Source: Verrucomicrobiia bacterium
Lineage (GTDB): Bacteria > Verrucomicrobiota > Verrucomicrobiia > Limisphaerales > UBA11358
NCBI GenBank assembly: GCA_030044395.1
Contig: JASHVW010000266.1
Coordinates: 1-14,358, forward strand
Length of the DNA: 14,358 nt
Direction of reading: 5' to 3'
The notes beneath the pieces were generated by a model, which had not been told where the DNA came from, searched no databases, and saw only the letters and a program-made list of their open reading frames with translations. The position numbers and the translations under genes were made by a program. Positions 6,368-13,672 of this stretch are shown piece after piece (the first letter of the stretch is position 1; every line of letters begins with the position of its first letter).

Positions 6368-7315
6368 ATGCCTCGCTTTTATGAACAACTCGCCGCCGCG
6401 CTGAAAGAGGGACAGCCATTCGCGCTGGCAATCATTTCGGGGGCGAAAGGCTCCAGCCCGCAGCGGGTGGGGGCCAAGGCGTTATTTTTTAGTGATGGTA
6501 GAATCGTGGGCACGCTCGGCGGCGGTTGTCTGGAAGCGGAAGTCCATGCGCGCGCCAGAAAAGCGTTGAAGAGCGGTGCGCCGGCGACATATCAGATGGT
6601 ATTGGATCATGATTTCGGCTGGGACGACGGCTTGATCTGCGGCGGCAGCGTGAGCGGCGTCATTTTGCCACGCGCAGCCGAAGCAGGCGATTTGTGGAAA
6701 AGGCTCGCCGTAGCGGCCGAACCGATTCACTGGGGCGTAAGAAGGGATTTTTCCATTGCACTTCTTGGAGGCGGGGCAGGCAGCCCTGAGTCCGCCGCCA
6801 CGGATTGGCTCTACCGGGAAACCGTCGCGCCGCTGGCCGAATTGTGGATCGCGGGTTCCGGGCACGTGGCGCAAGCCGTCGCGCCGCTGGCCCTGAAATT
6901 GGATTTCGCGGTGACGGTTTTTGACGACCGGCCTGAGTTGGCCAACCATGATTATTTCCCGAAGGAAATCCAATTGCGCGTCGGTGGCTGGCACGAATTA
7001 TTGAAATTCCGGCCTCGGGCCAATTCCTTCGGCCTCATCGTGACGCGCGGGCACCAGCATGACGCACTCGTCCTGTCTGAATGGATCCATTTCCCGTTCG
7101 CGTTTCTGGGCATGATTGGAAGCCGCCGCAAGGCGCGCATCATCCGCGAGCAATTTCTGACGCAGAAAATCGCGACAGCGGAGCAATGGGAAAAGATCGC
7201 CTGTCCCGTGGGCGTGGACATTGCCGCCATCAGCACCGCCGAAATTGCCGTGAGCATTCTGGCGCAACTCATCCAGAAGCGCGCCGGTACCAATAGCGTG
7301 AAGCGGGTGTTGTGA
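6368..7315 (+). CDS. xdhC: XdhC/CoxI-family molybdenum hydroxylase maturation protein
   Basis: The 315-aa protein has the two usual parts. The N-terminal XdhC_CoxI domain carries GSSPQRVGAK (29-37), GTLGGGCLEAEV (48-59, C54) and LICGG (C91). The C-terminal Rossmann-like XdhC domain carries AGSGHVAQA (162-170), VFDDRPE (184-190), VTRGHQHD (225-232) and GMIGSRRK (248-255). XdhC proteins bind the molybdenum cofactor, take part in adding its essential sulfido ligand, and deliver it to the apo-hydroxylase. This matches the hydroxylase subunits downstream. ATG 6368 was chosen because the family N-terminus (FYEQLAAALKEG) begins there. ATG 6305 in the same frame would overlap GH2 by 47 nt and add 21 atypical residues. 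It lies 16 nt after GH2, so transcription may read through from that gene. Confidence 0.9.
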   Translation: MPRFYEQLAAALKEGQPFALAIISGAKGSSPQRVGAKALFFSDGRIVGTLGGGCLEAEVHARARKALKSGAPATYQMVLDHDFGWDDGLICGGSVSGVILPRAAEAGDLWKRLAVAAEPIHWGVRRDFSIALLGGGAGSPESAATDWLYRETVAPLAELWIAGSGHVAQAVAPLALKLDFAVTVFDDRPELANHDYFPKEIQLRVGGWHELLKFRPRANSFGLIVTRGHQHDALVLSEWIHFPFAFLGMIGSRRKARIIREQFLTQKIATAEQWEKIACPVGVDIAAISTAEIAVSILAQLIQKRAGTNSVKRVL

Positions 7316-7411
7316 AACCCACATCCTCCATGAACCGGCTAAAAAGAAACATTCAACAGTCAATCCCACAAAATGGGACTGAACATCCAGCGGACCCTCA
7401 CCTCACTTTGA

Positions 7412-7447
7412 CCCTCTCCCCTCCCATCAGAATGGGAGCGGAGAGGG
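7412..7447. repeat. Long near-perfect palindrome with flanking CCCTCAC motif (dispersed-repeat type)
   Basis: Two 16-nt arms, CCCTCTCCCCTCCCAT and ATGGGAGCGGAGAGGG, pair over 15 of 16 positions (one C-C mismatch) around a CAGA loop. It is preceded by GGACCCTCACCTCACTTTGA. No T-run follows on either strand, so it is not a standard intrinsic terminator. Hairpins of this 'CCCTCACC...CCCTCTCCC' style are, from general knowledge, common intergenic dispersed repeats in many bacteria. It sits in the 209-nt gap between xdhC and the mocA-like gene and could attenuate or process the transcript. Confidence 0.75.
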
Positions 7448-7524
7448 AACAGCAGGCGAATTTCGATGGTAGCTCGAGTGCCGGCCAAGAGGCGGCAGGC
7501 TCATGGTCCCAATGAAGGCGAAAA

Positions 7525-8154
7525 ATGAACGGAAGCTCGCCACAATGTCCGGCGATTGGCGTCATCATCCTTGCCGCCGGCGCGTCCTCGCGAATGAACC
7601 GCCCCAAATTGCTGCTGCCCTGGAAAAATACGACCGTCGCCGGCCATTTGATTTCGCAATGGCGCGCCCTCGGCGCGGCGCAGATCGCCGTGGTTTACCG
7701 GTTCGATGACGCGGCGCTGGCCGCCGAACTGGAACACGCTGGCGTCTCGCCATCCGACCGTATTGAAAACCCGCGGCCGGAGCGCGGCATGTTCAGTTCG
7801 ATTCTTTGCGCGGCGAATTGGCCGGGCTGGAAAAAGGAAATTACCGCCTGGGTCATTGTGCTGGGAGACCAGCCGCATTTGCGTTTGGAGACGTTGCGCA
7901 GGCTGCTCCAATTTCAGGCAAGCCATCCCGACGCCATCTGCCAGCCGGCGCTCCATGGCGAACCAAAGCATCCGGTGATATTGCCGCCAATGGCGTTTCA
8001 CCAACTGAAAACCTCGAAAGCCGTTTCTTTGAAAGATTTCTTGAAACAAATTCCCTGCCGCAGCGTCCAATGTGAAATGGATGATGCCGGACTGGCACTT
8101 GACATGGACACGCCGGAGGACTACAAAAGAGCATTGAACCAGCCTGACGCATGA
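7525..8154 (+). CDS. mocA: MocA-like molybdenum cofactor cytidylyltransferase (NTP_transf_3)
   Basis: The 209-aa protein has the MobA/MocA nucleotidyltransferase fold: signature LAAGASSRMN followed by RPKLLLPW (16-33), NPRPERGMFSS (82-92), metal-binding VLGDQPHL (112-119), and DMDTPEDY near the end (193-200). MocA joins CMP to Mo-molybdopterin to make the cytosine dinucleotide cofactor used by many bacterial aldehyde/xanthine-type hydroxylases. A MobA-type GMP transfer is less likely because the neighbours are hydroxylase subunits. GAAGG lies about 10 nt before ATG 7525. Its stop overlaps the next start in ATGA (8151-8154), so it is translationally coupled to the [2Fe-2S] subunit. Confidence 0.86.
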   Translation: MNGSSPQCPAIGVIILAAGASSRMNRPKLLLPWKNTTVAGHLISQWRALGAAQIAVVYRFDDAALAAELEHAGVSPSDRIENPRPERGMFSSILCAANWPGWKKEITAWVIVLGDQPHLRLETLRRLLQFQASHPDAICQPALHGEPKHPVILPPMAFHQLKTSKAVSLKDFLKQIPCRSVQCEMDDAGLALDMDTPEDYKRALNQPDA

Positions 8155-8810
8155 AAGACAGCGATAAGGACAGTTTGCTTGGCGCACACTCGCGGCGCAC
8201 TTTCCTGAAAAGCCTCGGAACCGTAGCAGCCACAGCGGCCACCGCACAGGTGCAATCGGTCGCCGCGGAACTTGAAAAAATCAACGCGGAAAACGTCATT
8301 GGCCCGGGTGCCGTCCCGGTGACCCTCAGCGTCAACGGCAAAAGGCTCACCCTGCAACTCGAACCGCGCGTCACGCTTCTGGACGCTCTCCGGAACTATT
8401 CCAGCCTGACGGGCGCCAAGGAGGGATGCGACCGGGCGAGTTGCGGCGCCTGTACGGTGATGATGGACGACATGCCGATTTATTCATGCCAAAAACTCGC
8501 CATTGAGGCACAAGGCCACGAAATCACGACAGTAGAAGGACTGGCTGATTCCGGGAAACTGTCGCCGGTACAACAGGCATTTTTCGACAAGGATGCGCTG
8601 ATGTGCGGTTATTGCACACCCGGCTTCGTGATGAGCGTCACGGCGTTGCTCAAGAAAAACCCGCATCCAACCGCCGATGATGTCAAGCATGCCTGCGCCG
8701 GGAATCTTTGCCGTTGCGGCACGCAGCCTCGCGTATTGGCGGCGGCGTTGCAGGCGGCGGGTGTTGCGGCTAACGGCACGACCCAAACAGAGGTGATTTC
8801 ATATGTCTAG
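8151..8810 (+). CDS. Tat-exported [2Fe-2S] subunit of molybdenum hydroxylase (YagT/PaoA/CoxS type)
   Basis: The 219-aa protein starts with a twin-arginine signal, SRRTFLKSL (14-22), then an Ala-rich hydrophobic stretch to about residue 39, so the assembled complex is probably carried to the periplasm. The plant-ferredoxin-like domain follows (about 55-125), with C93, C98, C101 and C113 in GCDRASCGAC and SC. The helical domain holds the second cluster, with C152 and C155 in CGYCTPGF and C187 and C189 in CRCGTQ. All eight ligands are present. The two clusters pass electrons from the Mo site to FAD. Only this subunit has an export signal; by analogy with PaoABC the Mo and FAD subunits would ride along. 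It starts within ATGA of the mocA stop and overlaps the Mo subunit by 8 nt. Confidence 0.94.
   Translation: MKDSDKDSLLGAHSRRTFLKSLGTVAATAATAQVQSVAAELEKINAENVIGPGAVPVTLSVNGKRLTLQLEPRVTLLDALRNYSSLTGAKEGCDRASCGACTVMMDDMPIYSCQKLAIEAQGHEITTVEGLADSGKLSPVQQAFFDKDALMCGYCTPGFVMSVTALLKKNPHPTADDVKHACAGNLCRCGTQPRVLAAALQAAGVAANGTTQTEVISYV
8789..8796 (+). promoter_or_regulatory. Strong ribosome binding site of the Mo subunit gene
   Basis: AGAGGTGA ends 6 nt before ATG 8803 and lies inside the 3' end of the [2Fe-2S] gene. It is the clearest Shine-Dalgarno in the window and fixes the start of the large subunit. Confidence 0.75.
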
Positions 8811-10899
8811 CTGGCCGTCACAGACCAAGTACATCGGCGCCGAGACGCGGCGAATTGACGCGCCACAAAAAGTCACCGGTCAGGCGCGCTATTCGTCAGA
8901 CATCCAGGCTCCCGGCTGGCTTTATGGAATGATTTTGCGGTCTAGCCTGCCGGCGGCAAAGATTGGCGGCATTAACGTGGACAAAGCCAGGCAAATTCCC
9001 GGCATCAAAGCCGTCGTCACTCTGGGAGACGGCGAGCGCACGGTCCATTTTTACGGTGAAGAACTGGCTGCCGTAGCGGGCACGACCAAACAGGCTTGTC
9101 TGGATGCCTTGAGGGCCATCGAGGTGGACGCCACGCCGATGCCGTTTGTCGTCCATGAAACCGACGCGAAAAAGACTGATTCAGCGAAGGTCTGGGAAGG
9201 CTCGCCGAATTTCGGGGGGCCGAGCACCCGTGAACATGGCGACGTGGATTCGGCGTTTTCGGAATGCGCGGCCATTATCGAAGGATTCTACACGACGCCC
9301 GTGCAGATTCATAATCCAATGGAGACACACGGCAATACGGTTTCGTGGACGGACGACGGTGTGACGTGCTGGGCCTCGACCCAAGGAATTTCCAGTGTGA
9401 AGGACAGCCTGTCGGGAGCATTGCAAGTGGACCAGAGCCAGGTTCGAGTGATCACCGAATACATGGGCGGGGGTTTTGGGGCGAAGTTCAATGCGGGCGT
9501 CGAAGGAATTCTGGCGGCACGACTGTCGCGAGAAGCCAAAGCGCCGGTCCGCATGATGCTGACGCGATTTGACGAGGCGTTGGCCGTTGGCAACCGCCCT
9601 TCAAGTTTTCAAAAAATTAAAATGGGCGCGCTCGCCGATGGAACGCTTCACGCCTTCGAAATGGACAATTACGGCACGGCGGGCTTTGCCGCGGGAGGCG
9701 CCACGGGCGGCGGCGGCAGCGGCGTGGAGCTTCCGATGCCTTATCTTTATCGTGTGCCGAATTCGCGGGTCAGCCAAACCGTGGTTGCCGTGAACGCCGG
9801 CTCCGCCCGCGCATTTCGTGCCCCGTCCAATCCGCCGGCGTCGTACGGAATGGAATCGGCAATGGACGACCTGGCGGTGAAGCTCGGCATGGACCCGGTG
9901 GAATTTCGGCTGAAAAACGATCCCAACCCCATCCGCCAGCGTGAATACGCCATCGGCGTGGAAAAATTTGGCTGGAAAGACAAATACAAAAAGCCCGGAA
10001 GTTCGCCCGGCATCGTTAAAACGGGCGTCGGGTGCGCCGGGGCCGCGTGGCCGGCCGGTGGCGGCACCCGCAGCACCAAGGGCGAAGCAAGCATTTATCC
10101 TGACGGCAGTGTTGAATTCCGCCTCGGCGTCCAGGACATCGGGACGGGAACACGCACCGTCATCGCCGTGGTGGCTGCGGAACTTCTCGGCCTTACGCCG
10201 GAACAAATAAGGGTGCGCGTGGGCGACACGAACTTTCCGCCTGGTCCCGGCAGTGGCGGCAGCACGACCTGCCCATCCGTTGCGCCGACTGTCAATGACA
10301 TTTGCAGCAATGCCCTGCAGCAATTGCAAACGCTGTCCGGCGTGGCCGACGCGCGCGGGGACAATTGGTACGCCGCGTGCAAGAAACTGGGAGTCACGCC
10401 GCTGACGGTTCACGGCCAATGGCAGCCAGGACTTTCCGAAAGCCGCGCCTGCGGCGTGCAATTCGCCGAAGTTGCCGTGGACACCGAGACCGGATTTGTC
10501 ACGCTCAAAAAAGTTGTCGCCGTCCACGATTGCGGGCTGATCATTGACAAGCTGACCCTCGAAAGCCAGATCAACGGCGGCGTCATCATGGGCATGGGCT
10601 ACGCACTTTATGAGGAGCGCGTGATGGACGATTTGTCCGGCGTGGTGCTTAATCCGAATTTTGAAACTTACAAGCTGCCCGGCATCGCGGACGTGCCGGA
10701 CATTGACGTCGTACTAATCAACATGCCCGAACGCGGCGTGATTGGCATCGGTGAGCCGGCAACCGTGCCGACGGCCGCCGCGATTGGCAACGCCGTTGCG
10801 AACGCCTTGGGCGTGCGCGTTTCGAGCCTGCCCATTACGCCGGCAAAAGTTTTGGCCGCCCTCGGCAAAGTTCCACCTGTTGCGAGCACAACCACATGA
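8803..10899 (+). CDS. Molybdopterin-binding catalytic subunit of xanthine/aldehyde dehydrogenase family (YagR/PaoC-like)
   Basis: The 698-aa protein binds the Mo cofactor and holds the active site. The small N-terminal domain (about 10-110) starts GAETRRIDAPQKVTGQARY. The cofactor-binding part includes TPVQIHNPMETHG (165-177), TQG (193-195), GGGFGAK (222-228), RAFRAPSNPPASYG (336-349), GTGT (447-450) and GSGGSTT (483-489). The C-terminal GIGEPATVP holds E651, the expected base that activates Mo-bound water. Length is near the 700-770 aa usual for the PaoC/YagR group, and the HNPMETH motif resembles that group more than classical xanthine dehydrogenase. It has no signal peptide, consistent with Tat hitch-hiking. 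The substrate cannot be stated: aromatic aldehydes, purines or N-heterocycles are possible. It overlaps the [2Fe-2S] gene by 8 nt and the FAD gene by 4 nt (ATGA). Confidence 0.93.
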   Translation: MSSWPSQTKYIGAETRRIDAPQKVTGQARYSSDIQAPGWLYGMILRSSLPAAKIGGINVDKARQIPGIKAVVTLGDGERTVHFYGEELAAVAGTTKQACLDALRAIEVDATPMPFVVHETDAKKTDSAKVWEGSPNFGGPSTREHGDVDSAFSECAAIIEGFYTTPVQIHNPMETHGNTVSWTDDGVTCWASTQGISSVKDSLSGALQVDQSQVRVITEYMGGGFGAKFNAGVEGILAARLSREAKAPVRMMLTRFDEALAVGNRPSSFQKIKMGALADGTLHAFEMDNYGTAGFAAGGATGGGGSGVELPMPYLYRVPNSRVSQTVVAVNAGSARAFRAPSNPPASYGMESAMDDLAVKLGMDPVEFRLKNDPNPIRQREYAIGVEKFGWKDKYKKPGSSPGIVKTGVGCAGAAWPAGGGTRSTKGEASIYPDGSVEFRLGVQDIGTGTRTVIAVVAAELLGLTPEQIRVRVGDTNFPPGPGSGGSTTCPSVAPTVNDICSNALQQLQTLSGVADARGDNWYAACKKLGVTPLTVHGQWQPGLSESRACGVQFAEVAVDTETGFVTLKKVVAVHDCGLIIDKLTLESQINGGVIMGMGYALYEERVMDDLSGVVLNPNFETYKLPGIADVPDIDVVLINMPERGVIGIGEPATVPTAAAIGNAVANALGVRVSSLPITPAKVLAALGKVPPVASTTT

Positions 10900-11861
10900 A
10901 CGCATTTCAATACGCCACCGCCCAAAGCAACGCAAGCGCCCGCGAACTTGCCGGCGCAAAGGGGATGTACGTTGCGGGCGGCAACGACCTGCTGGGCTTG
11001 CTTAAAGATTATCTTGTTCCCGCCCCGGACATCCTTGTCAACATCAAGGCGTTGCCCGGCATGAGCCAAATCCAACGTGGTGACAAGACCTGGGCCATTG
11101 GCGCACTCGTCACCGTGGCTGAAATCGAAGATGACCCCGACATCCGGGAAACCTTTCCCGGTTTGCATGAGGCGGCGGCGGAAATCGCGTCTCAGCAAAT
11201 CCGGAACGTTGCCACGGTGGGAGGCAACCTTGCCCAACATTCGCGCTGCTGGTATTTCCGCCATCGCGACACGGTATGCCTCAAAAAGGGCGGCGATCTC
11301 TGCTACGCCCTCAACAGCGATAATCGCTATCACAGCCTCTTCACGGGCAACACCTGCATCAGCCCAGTGGTTTCCAGCCTGGCAACCATGTTTGCGGCCC
11401 TCGACGCGACCGCCATTGTGTTGCGCGACAGCCAGGAAACGCGCATGAGCATGGATGACCTTTACCATGCGGCGTGGGAAAATCCGCTCGCGCACAATTC
11501 GCTCAAACCCGGCGATTTGATCACCCGTGTGGAGATACCGGTGGCGCGCCACCGCAGCACGTATATGCAGGTGAGCGACAAGCACACGTTCGACTGGGCG
11601 CTGGTCAGTTGCGCGGCGGCGGCGGACGTGGACGGTGGGAAATTATCGTCGCCACGCGTGGCGCTTGGCAGCATATCGCCCGTGCCGCACCAGGTGGAAG
11701 CCGCCAATGCATTTCTCGATGGAAGAACGCTGGACGACGCAACAGCCTCGGCGGCGGCGGACATGATATTGGCGGGCGCCAAGCCGCTTGAGCACAACGG
11801 TTACAAGATGCCGCTGGCGCACGCGCTCATTCGCCGCGCGCTGTCCAAACTCGTTGCATAA
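10896..11861 (+). CDS. FAD-binding subunit of molybdenum hydroxylase with probable extra [4Fe-4S] cluster (YagS/PaoB type)
   Basis: The 321-aa protein has the molybdopterin dehydrogenase FAD domain: VAGGNDLL (26-33) for the pyrophosphate, IRNVATVGGNL (102-112), and a C-terminal CO-dehydrogenase-flavoprotein-type domain (about 208-320). After GGNL comes an insertion with C118 (SRCWYF), C128 (DTVCLKK), C136 (GDLCYA) and C154 (NTCISP). This four-Cys pattern occurs in subunit-M proteins such as PaoB, where it binds an extra [4Fe-4S] cluster near FAD. The subunit takes electrons from the [2Fe-2S] centres and hands them to an unknown acceptor. It has no signal peptide. It starts in an ATGA overlap with the Mo subunit. 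The small Cys-rich gene follows 9 nt after its stop. Confidence 0.92.
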   Translation: MNAFQYATAQSNASARELAGAKGMYVAGGNDLLGLLKDYLVPAPDILVNIKALPGMSQIQRGDKTWAIGALVTVAEIEDDPDIRETFPGLHEAAAEIASQQIRNVATVGGNLAQHSRCWYFRHRDTVCLKKGGDLCYALNSDNRYHSLFTGNTCISPVVSSLATMFAALDATAIVLRDSQETRMSMDDLYHAAWENPLAHNSLKPGDLITRVEIPVARHRSTYMQVSDKHTFDWALVSCAAAADVDGGKLSSPRVALGSISPVPHQVEAANAFLDGRTLDDATASAAADMILAGAKPLEHNGYKMPLAHALIRRALSKLVA

Positions 11862-11870
11862 GGCTCGCCC

Positions 11871-12071
11871 ATGAATACATTCTGCAAACATCTGCGCACG
11901 AAGAAAATGTATGTGAATGCGACGCCGGAGGAAGCCTTTGCCAAAAAGGAAGGCGAGCACGTCACCTCCTGTCATTACTGGTGTAATCGCACCCAGCGGG
12001 AAGTTGGATTAGACGAGCGCCCGGTGCACGTGAACCTTTGCCAATCCGGCCGGCAGTGCTTTGAGGATTAG
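11871..12071 (+). CDS. Small Cys/His-rich conserved-looking protein after the Mo hydroxylase operon
   Basis: I do not recognise this 66-aa protein as a named family. It has five cysteines (C5, C34, C38, C57, C63) and three histidines (H7, H35, H53) spread along its whole length, in CKH, SCHYWC, PVHVNLC and CFED contexts. SCHYWC is a CxxxC pair. This arrangement suggests binding of a metal or Fe-S cluster, or disulfides. There is no signal peptide or membrane segment. It begins 9 nt after the FAD subunit with an AAGG about 10 nt ahead of the ATG, so it is almost surely the last gene of that transcript. A role linked to the hydroxylase (assembly or electron transfer) is inference only. Confidence 0.6.
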   Translation: MNTFCKHLRTKKMYVNATPEEAFAKKEGEHVTSCHYWCNRTQREVGLDERPVHVNLCQSGRQCFED

Positions 12072-12108
12072 GGCATTTCCATCAAAGCCTGACTTCCAGA
12101 GAGAAAAA

Positions 12109-12148
12109 CAGTTCTGGCCCGGTTGGAAAGATCCGTTGACCAGAACTG
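12109..12148. repeat. Inverted repeat with 9-nt arms downstream of the Mo hydroxylase operon
   Basis: CAGTTCTGG (12109-12117) and CCAGAACTG (12140-12148) are perfect inverted copies with a 22-nt spacer, in the 268-nt gap between two converging genes. No T-run follows on either strand, so it is a weak terminator candidate at best; a transcript-end hairpin or a protein site are both possible. Nothing else in 12072-12339 looks like a gene. Confidence 0.45.
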
Positions 12149-12339
12149 GAAGAATGAATATGGCAGGCTAGCTGGCAGACTTCATTTCAAGAACTGCCCT
12201 TTTACAGCAACCGGTGTGCCATTAAAACGCGAACTTGCCGAAAAACTCCGAACCTCAAATTTCCAGTTGTTTCAACCCTCGTCCTGTTTTTTGCAATGAC
12301 GTTTATTATCCTTGACGCACAAAAACATTCATACTTTCC

Positions 12340-13443
12340 TCAATCTTCCGCCGACGCTTGGTTCCGTTTGGCCCACTCTTCCTCCACCGCCTTGTTCACG
12401 ATTCTCCCCTCCATCACATTGATGCTGCTGGCCAGGGCGGGAATCTTCTCGCACGCTTCCGCCAGGCCGCAATCCGCGAGCGTCTCCAAGTAGCGAAACG
12501 TGGCGTTGGTCAGCGCTTGCGTGGCGGTGCGCGCATAGGCCCCCGGCATATTCGCCACGCAATAATGAGTCACGCCCTCCTCCACGAACACCGGATGGTC
12601 ATGCGTTGTCGCACGCGACGTTTCGGCGCAGCCGCCCTGGTCAATCGCAATATCCACCAACACGCTGCCGGGACGCATCTGCCGAAGCATCTCGCGCCGG
12701 ATCAATTTTGGCGCCCTTGCGCCCGGCACGAGGACCGCGCCGATGAGCAAATCCACTTCCGGCAACAATTCGAGGAGGTGAGATTCGTTCGAATAAAGGG
12801 TGTGGGCCGTGTGCAGAGTGATATCGAGAAAGCGCATTCGTTCGAGGTCCACTTCCAGGATTGTCACGTCCGCGCCCACTCCCTGGGCCATGCGGGCGGC
12901 ATTGATGCCGGCGGTGCCGCCGCCGAGCACGACGATTCTGCCCGGCAAAACGCCTGGCACGCCGCCCAACAACATTCCGCTGCCGCCGAAATGTTTCGCC
13001 AGAAAATAACCGCCGACGATGATGCTCATCCTTCCAGCGATTTCACTCATCGGCTCCAGAAGGGGCAGGCGGTGGTTGACCTCGAGAGTTTCGTAGGCAA
13101 GACAGGTGGCACCGGATTTCATCAGCGCCCCGGTGAGTGTTTTGTTTGCCGCCAGGTGGAGATAGGTGAACAGCATCTGGCCGCGTCGTAGCAAATTAAA
13201 TTCAGACGGCAGGGGCTCCTTGACCTTGACGATTAAATCCGCTTTTTCAAAAACCGCGGCGTGCGCGTCCACCAATTGTGCGCCGGCCTGGGCATATTGG
13301 GCGTCGGGAAAACCGGATCCCGCGCCCGCGCCGCGCTCGACAATCACGTCATGGCCGCGCCGGCAGAGTTGATAGGCGCCACTGGGCAGCAAGGCAACGC
13401 GGTACTCCTGTTCTTTGATTTCCCTGGGAACGCCAATGATCAT
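12340..13443 (-). CDS. ald: Alanine dehydrogenase
   Basis: The 367-aa protein reversibly converts L-alanine, NAD+ and water to pyruvate, ammonium and NADH in the cytoplasm. It begins MIIGVPREIKEQEYRVAL with substrate-binding R15. K75 (VKVKEP) and catalytic H96 (TYLHLA) follow at the usual family positions. The Rossmann domain has VVLGGGTAG (171-179) and an acidic residue in ILEVD (about 195-199) for NAD+. D268 in IDQGG is the second catalytic residue. The C-terminal HYCVANMPGAYARTAT segment is also typical. Length is normal (360-375). Related NAD(P) transhydrogenase alpha subunits are excluded by the full-length match and the C-terminal segment. It is transcribed alone, with a good promoter 25-53 nt upstream of its start; no clear ribosome site precedes the ATG. 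Confidence 0.96.
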   Translation of the reverse strand: MIIGVPREIKEQEYRVALLPSGAYQLCRRGHDVIVERGAGAGSGFPDAQYAQAGAQLVDAHAAVFEKADLIVKVKEPLPSEFNLLRRGQMLFTYLHLAANKTLTGALMKSGATCLAYETLEVNHRLPLLEPMSEIAGRMSIIVGGYFLAKHFGGSGMLLGGVPGVLPGRIVVLGGGTAGINAARMAQGVGADVTILEVDLERMRFLDITLHTAHTLYSNESHLLELLPEVDLLIGAVLVPGARAPKLIRREMLRQMRPGSVLVDIAIDQGGCAETSRATTHDHPVFVEEGVTHYCVANMPGAYARTATQALTNATFRYLETLADCGLAEACEKIPALASSINVMEGRIVNKAVEEEWAKRNQASAED

Positions 13444-13467
13444 AGCATCAAATAAAACCGGAGGCTC

Positions 13468-13496
13468 TTTATAACCGCTCCCGAACCATCTTTCAA
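13468..13496 (-). promoter_or_regulatory. Candidate sigma70-type promoter of ald
   Basis: On the minus strand TTGAAA (13496-13491) and TATAAA (13473-13468) are separated by exactly 17 nt. This puts the -10 box about 24 nt before the ald ATG and predicts a very short 5' leader. Both boxes have five of six consensus bases. Confidence 0.55.
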
Positions 13497-13516
13497 GGAC
13501 AAACCTGGTTTTGTCC
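13497..13516. repeat. Small palindrome abutting the ald -35 box
   Basis: GGACAAA and TTTGTCC are perfect inverted copies around a 6-nt spacer (CCTGGT). The palindrome directly adjoins the -35 element of the candidate ald promoter, a place where a regulator could bind. It could instead be an RNA hairpin after the upstream minus-strand lipoprotein gene, but there is no T-run. The rest of 13517-13672 shows no convincing gene. Confidence 0.4.
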
Positions 13517-13672
13517 CCGTTTAGGGCATCATGGCGGTAGCGTCAATTCCGTCCTTGCTTTGCCTTGGCGCGATCAGGAGCCGCTGCAGGCATATCGGAT
13601 CGGAGCTCCACATTGGCGGTGGAATTCGCCCCAATTCGCGTCAAAATGGGATTCCGCAGAGGTTTCAAAATC

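Noticed and set aside
9601..10527. 308-codon minus-strand open frame
   Set aside because: Antisense to the Mo subunit of the hydroxylase; composition is His/Gly/Arg-rich as expected from an antisense reading and no family resemblance is seen.
10668..11585. 305-codon minus-strand open frame
   Set aside because: Antisense to the end of the Mo subunit and the start of the FAD subunit, both with clear family motifs.
12358..13191. 277-codon plus-strand open frame
   Set aside because: Antisense to alanine dehydrogenase, which is complete with R15, K75, H96 and D268.
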